Assembly (NCBI GenBank): GCA_030248065.1
Contig: JASAMV010000944.1
Coordinates: 47,877-111,876, forward strand
Source: Rhynchonema sp. JSB1_4
Lineage: Eukaryota; Nematoda; Chromadorea; Monhysterida; Xyalidae
Length of the DNA stretch: 64,000 nucleotides
Direction: 5' to 3'
Every line of letters starts with the position of its first letter. The stretch's first letter is position 1. A program made the translations under genes and the position numbers. The notes beneath the pieces were generated by a model. It was not told where the DNA came from, ran no database searches, and was given only the letters and a program-made list of their open reading frames with translations. This document shows, in pieces, positions 13,001 through 25,000 of this stretch.

Positions 13001-16000
13001 CCACGGCACCCACAACCGAAATTGATGACTCACATGGTTGGTGGTGTTTCTGTTGTGTTTCTGCTTCATATATTTTTGCAACAAGATCGGAAACATTTTC
13101 ATACTGTTTAGGTGTACTGCTCTGTGTTGCAGATACAGTATGCCTGAATTCTATGACGATGTTGATCTTTGTTTTCGTCCTTCTGGAATAGTTTTGTTCA
13201 CGCCCTCCGCAACAACCAACAAACTCGGAAACTGGACATTAGTGTTTGCTAGTGGCCTTACGAGATTTCATTGAGATTATTTATTGTTCTGTCTGTTGCG
13301 GTATAGAGACCGATACAAGTAATCATGGCATTAAGCTCCGTAGAGAGCTAATCGTATTCGACATCACACCGTAGTGATAACAACTGTATGTAAAAACAAG
13401 CAAGAAATATCAACGAAAGAAGCACAACTTATCCAAAAAAAGTAATAATTTTAACGAGTTTAGGCACATTGTACTAGTATCATATTTTGATAGATTCTTT
13501 GCTCCTCTGTAAATATTAGTCGTCACTCAAAAGTCACGCAAAGCATCAGCGTCGTAACCGGAAACATATGCGTACCGGTTTCAGTGTGAGCTGCTGATCC
13601 ATGATCCAAAATGGCACACAAAGTTAGCAAGCATTTTCGTGTTCGGAACATGCTGGCCTCTGTCGTGGAACATTTTGTTCCATAAAAATTTTGAAAGCTG
13701 AACACACTAATATGCACCCAACACACAAATCTACAGCCTAAGTTTTTCGTAATCAAATCTTCGTCGATGTCAGCCTGGCCCGTGATCTCTGCCTCGCAGC
13801 AATCAGAAAGACTTTTAACGCTTGGGCTGATAGACCGGTCATTTGGCGCCAGTCTTTGTGTGTGAGACGTATCACGCTTCGAAATTCGATTTTCACTGCT
13901 CACTTGTTTTCTTTAAAGTTCGGAGGACTTTCTGTGGCAGGTATGTATGCATCACGGGATCGATAGCATTTTAGACTCCGCTGAACCAACACGCTTCATG
14001 CTGGCGGTTTGATTTCTCAAACTACAATAGCAGAGAAAGACGGCACAAAGCGCCCCGAAAAAACGATGCATATACCAGCCAAGGAGACAGCCAGGCCCGC
14101 CCACGCCTGACCGTCGCGACGGGGTTTATGATGTGCAGCCCAAACGCTTATATGCGTACCGACTGTTTATCGTATTGAGATCTTCGTCATTAATCTCTCC
14201 CACGGCTACAAAGACCGCCCTTCCCCTACGGCGCCTCCTGTGTCTCCTGTGGTTTTCGCGTTTTTCGTCGGAAATTCAAAAAAACTTTTCTTTCTGTGTG
14301 GCTCCATTTTGAAATGAGCTTCAATTTATTTCACACATTCTTTTTGTCTGATGTTTGCTCCGTCTTCGTGATGTCTCAATTCCAGTGCATACACACATTG
14401 TAGCTTCGATACTCGTATAGTCCAGCCACCAGCTCATGAGACGACTTTTTTTAAAGCTTGCTTGGCCGCATTCAAAAATGCTCCAGATACACGTGTTTTC
14501 GCAAACAAAAGAAAGAGATTGGCTGAGGGAGATGATGACAAGTTCCAGCTGGCTGACCTCAATTTGTTGCGTGCTTACGCGAACAGCAGCGATGTTCAGC
14601 ACACAAATGTTTTGGGAGTCAAAAGGGAATTTACGCACCGAGTGGAGAGCGTGTTTTTAAAAAATACGTGCGTTTCTCTTTCTTTCATTTCCGAAATACG
14701 TGGAACCAGAACATTGTTGGATCCGCACAAGCCAATTTCAAAAAAAAGTCGTCTCATGAGTTCGTGGCTGGACTATACGATGCAGCGGTAAACATGTGTC
14801 ATGATGCGATTTATGCCGAGGCAGTCACGAAATGGTAGCGAGAGTGCTGCAACAGCGCCCAATCTATCACTCATCCCCGCGCTTTTGACTATCCACCCAC
14901 ACCTTTCCGAGTTTACTGCTTCCGAAAAAACTTTGGCATCAACGTACATAGGTAGGTACAGGGCGGCAGCAGATCATCATGCATGCGGTCCTGTTCCATG
15001 TTTATCCAACCACGCATGCTTGTGCCCGAATAATAAAATGACTATTTCCCTTTTTCTTCCCCTTTTGCCCACTACCATACCAAAAATCACAGAACCACAA
15101 AACACGCTCCCGGCCGGATGCATAAGCTTGCATCGTATACGGCAATTTCCTGACCTCATAACTGGACAGCACGCGCACTGTTTTCGTTCATTTTCGAGGT
15201 GCTTGCTGCAGCCTGTCTTTCTACTCCATCAGGATGTGCTGGCACATTGCGGCCACTTTTGGGCTGTGTAGTCGCCTTTATCGTCCGAAAGAAAGACGAG
15301 TCGTGAAGAAACGATTCCGTGTCTGAAACTCCCACAAGTTAGAATGACATGCAGCCCCATACACAAGTCAAAATAACTGAATGCATGCGCGCGTACTAGC
15401 CCGCGTGCGATTCCAGTTTGGATAACGATAAGAAGCTCTCCCACGTTCCAAATTGCCAATTTTGAGCGCTGAGATGTCTACCCTCCCTACTGCTTGCGAT
15501 GCCGCACAGTTATGGCACACTGTGTGTGTGTGGCACCGCGCCCTTCCCGCGCTCTTGTAATCATGGACGGATAAGACGAACAAATTTGCACATTTTTTTG
15601 CCCCAATGATGCTGCTGCAAATGTGTTAGTGTAGCAGCCATGTTTCGCGTGAAACGACTGACCCCATGTGCACATCAGCTCATTAGAAAGGAGGGATGAG
15701 CTTGAGCACGAGGGGCATTTGTTGGTCGTACTATAACTCTTGCACTTTCTGATGAACGCCCCACCGTTGCCAATTATAACCGGTTGCAGAACCCAGCACT
15801 TTTTCGGTTTTTTATTTGCTGATCGATAAAATACCCTTGAGCTCATTCAAGAAAATCGTAATGCGTGTTTGTCACACCTGTTGCTAAGCTGATGTTGTAT
15901 CGCACCACGCAGCAGCTGTCACATTTCGCACCACATGCTGTTTTGAATTGGCTAATTCTTTAGTAATGCGCTTATTTTCGTGAACAAATTAATGTTTGCT

Positions 16001-19000
16001 TGGTCTGTACAGCGTTTCAGGAGAGGAGAGGATGATATGATACCCACACACTGTACTTGAACGGAATCCCCACACATGTGCGTGCCATAGGTACAGGGCT
16101 ATGTATGTAGTTGCTTTATATGTATATGTAACTGGCTTTTGCAACTGCACTTTCCTTCAAGTTTGTTCGAACAGCTCAAATATTGCGAATAATGAGGCCT
16201 CAAGCTCATAATGATTCAATGAGCACCAACTTCTAATCCATCATCAGCCACATGCTTCTTCGCTGTGTTGAGTGTGATCACATATACTGTACATAGGTGT
16301 CGTAATCTACATTACCTATGGCATATTTGAATGCGGTTTGAGTACAAATGAAAGCCTTGTCACAATCGTTTTTGTTGGCCACACTGTGCTTGTTGGAAGT
16401 GCCCAAACATCCTGCCTGTTTCATACACTCTCGAATTCAGTTAACAAACCGAGCTTATCGGATGGGGTGGTTGCCTGCTCTCTCACAATGATGGTTAAGT
16501 TAATGCCAGAGGGTGTGTGAGCGTACGCACCGACACGACAATTGATTGCTTAATTCAATTGCGACTTGCTCGCCAGCTACTTTCACATGGCTCAACTCTG
16601 ATCCGCCTAATTCGACCTGACACTCGCGGGCGCGATGATGTGAGACGACACGCCAACGCTGACACTTTCACACACGCGAGCTGTGTGATTGTCCTTGTCC
16701 AAATCCAGATGGGCACATTTCCGCATTAATTTGGTAGTGCTTCCGTTTAGTCTCACCCTCACAGGTGGAATACATAAAATCATCTCGTTACCTAGCTCAT
16801 GTTCGGCCCATGCATTCTCGGAAACCGTTCGGGGCTAGCAATGGCAAACAGTATTGATAAAAAAGGTCTTCCTGTGCGTCATAAGTCTCGTGCTTTTTGT
16901 GGAGAGTCAGGCAGAGGCAGAGTCGGGCCATAGGGAGTTCGTTCGTTCATTATGCAACGTTGCCAGCTAGACTCCTTTCGTGTTTACTGAGAAAAATGAA
17001 TGAATTTACGCTACAAAAAGCACCCTGTACGTATATCTATATTGCATGGAAGCGAAGACAGCATTGGGTGGAATTTTCGAAACGGTGTAAAGGTCAGTTG
17101 GGTGTAAAGGTCGGTGGAAAGCTCGGTCGACAGCTCAGTGTGATAGACCTCGGTGTAAACGTGAAACATTGCCTGTTATTAACGTGGAATGTTTCAAGTT
17201 TACACCGAGGTCTATCACACTGAGCTGTCGACCGAGCTGTCCACCGACCTTTACACCCAACTGACCTTTACACCGTTTCGAAAATATCACCCATTGTCGC
17301 GCGACAGGAAGGCGAAGACAGCATTGTCGTGTCAGCATGGTAAACTTCAAACGTGCTCCTTCATTCTGAGCACTGAAGCATATTTTTAATGAGCTTACCA
17401 GCTTGGTAATCATCATTCGCTTTCGCTTATACTTTCCCCTCTTCTTGTGTATTACAGGTAAAAATCATTGCGCCAAATGGGTAAAAAATTGCCGACTTTC
17501 CGACTTTCTGCATGATACGTCTTTCAATCGCCACAGCAGTGACTCGCACTGACTTTCATCTTTTCAAACAAATAATCCACGTACAACCCCAATTAATATA
17601 TGCCAAATCCGAAACTGGCGTCGATTAGCCAACGGTCGGCGTTTTATCGGTACTGGTCGCCGCCGTCGTCCTATTTATCGATCGATTTGCGACGATATCG
17701 ATACCGATATGCGATCAGTCACAATCGATCGTTGAGTCTGCGACGTCGGTCCGGTGCCCCGTCGGGTCACTCGGGCACCGGGGGCAATGCCGGCGGTGGA
17801 GGTGTTGGTGACGGCACGACACTGTCGTTGAGATGTGCGACCGAAATAGCTGCCAATCGCAACCAACATCATCGGTTCAGACGGGCGTCGTATTTCCCGT
17901 TATCCGAACGACAACGACTTTTGGGAGTCGACCGTCGAGAGAGGGCAATGAGCAGCAGTGGCGAACAGGATGACTATGTCAGTCTCGACGAACATCGCAC
18001 CAGCACCAGTAGTGGTGGGTGAACTTGGATGAGGGAACCTGGCTTGGGGCTCGGGGGTTACAGTTCCGGGTGCAATTCTAGGCTGAAAGTTGAAGTCGCG
18101 TGCACGCGCGTGCACGCGGCGTGCACGCGCGTGCACGCGACTTCCTAGTGCTAAAACATAGGGAGCGCACGCCAGCGCACGCGCAAAACTTCGCGTGCAC
18201 GCGAAGTTACTTCGACTTTTGCCTATACTTTGCGCTGTTTCGCACGCGCGTGCACGCGCGTGCACGCGCGTGCACGCGACTTCAACTTTCAGCCTAGAAT
18301 TGCACCCGGTACTGTATTTGGAGTTGGTTTGACGTCAAGATTTCGTGTAACACAATGTGCCGCTGCAAAGCAACAGTTTGCCAGTGTTGTTCACTCTAGC
18401 ATATGACACGCGCTCATGTAGTATCCGCCTCACAGACCAACGTGGACCGGTTGGCTGATGGGTGTGAAAAGGGAACACCGATCACTCACGAGCCCTGATG
18501 CCAACAAAATGCACTCCGGTCTAAAATTTGTCTGCAGATAACTCCAGCAGCGCGAAAAAAAGGTCTAGCCCATCACCACTTAGGCGAATTGCTTCTTTTT
18601 CATTTTCTTGTGCGACGTGTTGAAAAACAGCATACCAATTTCTGAAAGCGTCAGAAATATGACGCTTTGTTGCTGTTGCCAACAGTAAGTCACAGGGTTG
18701 GGCAAAAAAATTTAAAAAAAAAATTTTTTTTTAAAAAAAGGTTTTTGAAAAAATTTTTTTTAAAAAAAAATTTTTTTTTTAAAATTGTCGGTGGAACAAA
18801 ATGTTCTAAAACGTCCAAAAATGGCCTTTTTGGGGGTTATTTTTTGTCATTTTTTCTCAAGGGTCGAAAAATTTTCTTCACAAAATCACATTTGGGGCAT
18901 GTATTTGGTACCTAAGATACCCCAAATGATGTTATTATACCTTCCCGTAATACATGGAACACAGTATGCATGTGCCTACATGGTACTTCGATGTCATGAC

Positions 19001-22000
19001 CCATCAGGTCGGTCATATACGACTGATTCAGCTACCCGACAAGTATTTCTGCAGTTTATATTCTCAATTCTGTGTGGTTTATGAGTGAATCTTGCTTATT
19101 CGGCCACAAACTGTTGTGTCCGATACCACAGAGCAGCAATCAGCGGTCCATATCAAGCACAAACTGTTGGATCGCACCGAAATGACGTAAACACCCTTGA
19201 TAAGTGATGCAAACCAAGTCACAAAAGTGACTTGCCAATTAAAGTTGCATTTTTTCGCGATTTTGCGCGTTTTTTTAGGCAAATTTGGTAAAATTTCCCC
19301 GAATCTCAGACTTTTTTTAAAAAAAAAATTTTTTTTTAAAAAAACTTGTCTAAAAAAATTTTTTTTCCAACCCTGGTAAGTCATGTGAGTCCATCAGAAT
19401 AAAAAAAAACAGAGCGCATGCAACTACGCGACGTTAGGGTTGATGAGAGACGTGGGATTGAATTTCAAATTTGCCGCCGCTCTGCAGTTCTTTGTCCTTA
19501 TTTTGTGGACCATAGGGTACCACAGATTGCGACCAATGTTAAACGACAGACCCAAAAAAGGCGGACCCAAGAGCTTCAGCACAGATATTTGCATGACAGA
19601 AATACAAACAGCTTTCGTTTGTTTGCTGAAAGCCAGAAATTATTCAACTCAAAGGTCTCGACAGCTGCAGGCATCCTTCTGATGCGCATCGAAAAAAACT
19701 CATTTGGAGACATCAAGAAAAAGCCTTATCTGTCTGTTGGTGTGTCTCATGAGTTCATGCTTGACGATTATGCAGCATTTTGCATTGTCGTTGCTTTGTG
19801 CTTCAATCCTTTGTGCCAGAACCAGTTGCCGGAATATTGTCGTCAATTATATTTACCATGTAGCACTTGCCAGAATTTTTCGCAACTAAATGGAAAGCAC
19901 ACATTGATATTCTTTGTCGGCGGCACCAAACACTGTGGCACTGCATTCGTGGCCGATTCGCAACATGATTTAGAGTCCAACCCTTTTGGAATACATACGC
20001 ATGTATAGCCTGTTTTCATACAAGCCTGTATCCAAAGCACTAAGCGCAGTCCCATACAAACTGTCCGGACCATTAACTTTGTCGTCGCGGAAAGTTTGGC
20101 AAAATACACATTGGGGCGCATGAACTGACACATATCTCCCCAACATACCCGTTTTTGTTCAGCTTCAAATTGTGACCATGCATCATCATACAGAAGCTAA
20201 ACTGCCCAGTTAAACCCTGTTTTATGTTTATGGTCCACTCAGGTTTGGCCCATCGGCGGTTTGTTTTGCACGAGCTAACGACACCATGGCTTGATGCGCA
20301 CGTTAACTAGATTTACCCATGAGATTTACAGTAAGTAGAGCTCATCTACGTACACATTTTCCTCCATGGCAGAACGTCCTCTGGTAACGTTCCTCAATGA
20401 ACAGTCCTCTTTAGTTCAAAAGAAAAAACAACTTGCGATGGACGAAAGTGTATAAAAGCGACCGTATATTCTGGAAGAACCATGGTGAAAAACGGCCTTG
20501 TCTGTCAACAGTATGTCCGCGATACTATAATTGGGCTAGAGTTGGGAAGGAGGCGACCCACTGGATACTCTGTTTGACAATGCGCACAGTGCATTCCCGT
20601 GATACTTGATACACTCCCACGCAACTCGGATTTTGATACTTCTCATGCGCATATCCTCCAATAATGCTTTCGGGCTACTTTTTGCTGGCTCAAAATTGGT
20701 GGGGCCATGGCCTTTATGGAGTCCTGATGTGCAATGATGTTTTCTGGTCTCCAACCCACTCTTTGATAGCAGTGCACGCATGGGCATAATGCACACCATG
20801 GACATCCACATGTATTGCGGTCCAATTTGTCATCGTGCATAGTACACGCGCAGGCATCGCAATAAATTGACATTGAGCCCCCAAACCAGTTGCCGGGATG
20901 AAGAGCACGCTTAAAGGGTCTCCGCCATATATATGCGACCGAAACCAATCTCAATGAGACTTGGCACCGTAAGTGGGCTTGGTCCAAAACACTCACGGCC
21001 AAGAAAATTTTTTCCCATATCAGCTCCCTGTCTGAGACTGGAGGGCTAAAAGGAAAAAAAATTTTGACCCGACCTCAGCACCTTAAAATTAAAATATCGA
21101 TCTGTTTCGCATATTGTTTGTGTGCAGTTTGTTCACAAATCTTTCATAAACGCCATGGGTCTAATTTAGAACCATATTCACTTTCTTGGCACTACCACAG
21201 CTCGCGCTATTTTGCCAAAACCACGGAAATTTTCGAAAAAAATTTTCCGTTGTATTTTCCGGTCACATAGAAAGCACACAGAGCTTTTATATAAAGTAGG
21301 CAAGAAAGCCCGTATATCATGCTATTCAGGCGATCAATGACTAATTTTCCACCGCTGATAAGTTTCAACAAAAGCTCGCTCAACTGTGGGGAACCTCAAC
21401 TTTTTTGCCATTTTCTGTGGATCCCAAGCACACTTCTGTCTCATATTTTCCTATTTTAGTAACAATATACCGAGGTGATATATGGCACGCTAGATAGTAA
21501 AAATATAATTGTTGTTAATTATGTGCAAATCTAAGTTGGTCCAGCTGCATCCTTGGAGGTACGAGCACCAAATGAGTTTTACACAAAATTCATAATTTTA
21601 GCAAATTTTCGCTTCCGTCATATTTTTGGCCTACCTACATTTGTGACGGATTTGTGGCCTTTGCTGTCCGATGAAGCCCCAACGTTGTTGTTGTTTATCG
21701 ATCAAAATCCAAAATTCTAGTTCTAACGTATCCTGAGAAAAATCGTGTTAAGTGAAGGCACCGCAGACGCTGGTCCTGTTGTAAGCCCGGTTGTGGTTCC
21801 AAGTCCAACGCATGGACCTCAATTAACATGATTTTTCTCAAGATACGTTAGAGCTATAATTTTGAATTTTGATCGATAAACAACAATAACGTTTGGGCTT
21901 CATCGGACAGCAAAAGCCACAATTCCTAGCCAACTGTAGATAGGCTAAAAATATGACGGAAGTGAAAATTTGCTAAAATTATGAATTTTGTGTAAAATTC

Positions 22001-25000
22001 ATTTATTGCTCGTACCTCCAAGGATGCAGCTAGACCAACCTAGATTTGCACATAATTAACAACAATTATATTTTTACTATCTAGCGTGCCACATATCACC
22101 TCGGTACATTGTCACTAAAATAGGAAAATATGAGATAGAAGTGTGCTTGGGATCCACAGAAAATGGCAAAAAAGTTGAGGTTCACCACAGTTGAGCGAGC
22201 TTTTGTCGAACCTTATCAGCGGTGGAAAATTAGTCATTGATCGCCTGAATAGCATGATATACGGGCTTTCTTGCCTACTTTATATAAAAACTCTGTGTGC
22301 TTTCTATGTGACCGGAAATTACAACGGAAAACTTTTTTTTCGAAAATTTCCGTGGTTTTGGCAAAATAGCGCGAGCTGTGGTAGTGCCAAAAAAGTGAAT
22401 ATGGTTCTAAATTAGACCCAAGGCGTTTATGAAAAATTTGTGAACAAACTGCACACAAAGAATACGCGAAACAGATCGGTATTTTAATTTAAAGGTGCTG
22501 AGGTAGGGTCAAAATTTTTTGCCTTTTAGCCCTCCTGGCTCAGACAGGGAGCTGATATGGGGAAAAATTTTCTTGGCCGTGAGTGTTTTGGACCAAGCCC
22601 ACTTACGGTGCCAAGTTTCATTGAGATTGGTTTCGGTCGCGTATATATGGCGGAGCCCCTTTAATCCATTCTGCAGGCATGCTGTGTTCAGTGCTTAGAC
22701 ATGAGACAACTTTTAGCTCTGCTGCAATGGTGTGTGCCTTTGGTGAATATGAATGTGTACGTAATGTCCATGTCCACAATTTCGTCCCACATCGTCTGTC
22801 GCAAAATAAGGGAGCTCAATGTGTATCACAATTTTCTGATTGGCCCGCACAAAACAGCTGGGTATTCCAACATCTGCCTGCGTGCTTAATAGCTAATCAC
22901 TGGCGCCAGCCACAAGTTTTGAGTTGTGCATCGAGGGAAGCGCATCAAAGCCAACGTGGCAGACTCACATGAGCCACAGTTGGATATGCACACCTTTCCA
23001 GGTGCCATAACGGATGACTAACCACTATTGATTTCACAACGCGGGATTCAGACAATAGACACATACCTTGTATGCATGTATTGTATATGGCTCCGATAAA
23101 CCTGGGCATATCGCTTAGTTCCATTTCGCACTGCACGCCGAGCCCGGTTTATAATTTGTACCCCTGCTTGAGGGCGCCGTAAGCTTTTGAACAAAATGCC
23201 CATCGATCATCATTGGGTTTATGGGCATGGTTTTTCCAGCTGCGCCATTCAGGTCGTGCCTGCCAAATTCACTGTGGTTTATTTCAGTTGGCCAGGCGAA
23301 TGGCATTTTATTCTTCTTATCTCTGTAAAATTGGATTTGTTGCCCAAATTCGGGCACCATAGACTCCAATTTGAATGATATGAACCAGAAATTGCTGATA
23401 ATGGGCGGCAGAAAAAGATTACAGAACATTGGCATCCACAGATCACTGTGCAAGCACGCTCGCAGGATTTTTGGGCCAAACCGCGGTTGAGTGCGATCAT
23501 CTGCGAGACCACCGAATCGCTAAGTCTAACACACAATTGTCTCCGACTGCAGTCGGGCGCAGTTGAGCCCGGTCGGGCCTCGGTTGGTAAACTTTGCATG
23601 TAAGACATAGCGGTTCGGGTTGACCGCAGTCAACCGCGGTTGGGCATAAAATCCTACGCCCGGTTTCTCTACTTGCGCGTGGACCTGTATCTCGAAACGG
23701 TCATTTTGTTCCAAAGTATTGAATTCTGCTCTTATCCCAGGTCCGTTGCATTTGACTCTACCGGGCGCGGTCACTGAATTCCCTACTGAATTTTAAGTAT
23801 TGTGGTTTTGCAACGCCGCATGATGCGTGAAGCTGATGTTGCTTCCAGTCAATTCATCACACATCACTTGTTATGTACTGTATGTAGGTTATGGAGACTA
23901 CACGGGAACCACATTTTGTCGTCGTCAGCTCAAATTTCCAGGCCTTGGGGTGGGGCCTTCAAAATACGCGCACTCGAGGAGGTGAACATGGGACAAGAAT
24001 AGATCTTCGGGAGTAGGTGCATGTATAGCTTAACACGTCCGTATGGTTAAGAGATCACGGCGCGATGAAAAAGATGATTTTCATAGTTTTCCTACATTGC
24101 GCGCTCCAACAGCGCTTCCACGTGTGTTAGCAATGAGTGTTGGGAAGCACAACCGGAACAGCGTAGTGTACCAACGAACCCTGCATGCCAAAAATGTATT
24201 CCACGCGTAATAGTTCAACGGCCGGCCAGCCTATCCTGCCCTGCCCTGTGCTCCATTTACTTTTTTCTGCGTTATGTCGGACATGAGGTATACGTACCAT
24301 GTGCCAAGGTGAATTGAAAGCCAAAACCAAGTGGTCTCTGTCCCACGCACTTGATGTGTTTTGTACATATGGTCGTGCACATTTGCGTGTGTTTGCTCCA
24401 TTGTGCGCGACGAAAGCGGATTAGCCCGTGGATATACCGTAACGCAAAAAACGTTATCCTTCTTCTTTTCTGGTGCGTTTTCAATAAGAAATCATTATCG
24501 TTGAGGTCTGTCCAGTGCGTGTTAGCGGACAATCGTATAGCAGGTTTCAAGTGTACTAGATTTATCAAATCAGCACATTTGTTAAAAGAATGAATCAGAG
24601 ATACACAGTTTTAACCAGTCTGGCGCGTTTTGCCGCATCACTTGCTACGTCATTTTCTTGTTGTTTTTTTCTGAACGAAGGTAGAGAACCTATAGACCCG
24701 AGAGCGAATCAAGATGCCACAAGTTTTGGCCAGTCTTCCGTTGATCGTTGTAAGAGCTCAGCTTGCTGTTATTCAACTATGTCACGCGTTCTAACAATGT
24801 CGATCCATATGCAGGCGCTGCCCACTTGGTGCATATTGGCTTTCTGGCACTTTTCAAAACTCTGATGTGCTTTCCCGCCCACAACTGTAAGCGGCATGGT
24901 TATGGCCAAAATTATGGGGGCCAGCCGCAAGGTTGTGCAGCGCCACTTGTTTGCTATGCGTATGCTGTTATGCCGAAAATTTGGATGAATATTTTTTACG

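Noticed and set aside
19418..20008. Longest uninterrupted frame in the window (196 codons)
   Set aside because: Lies in an SK intron next to a MITE, matches no family, has no flanking splice logic and has a random-looking composition.
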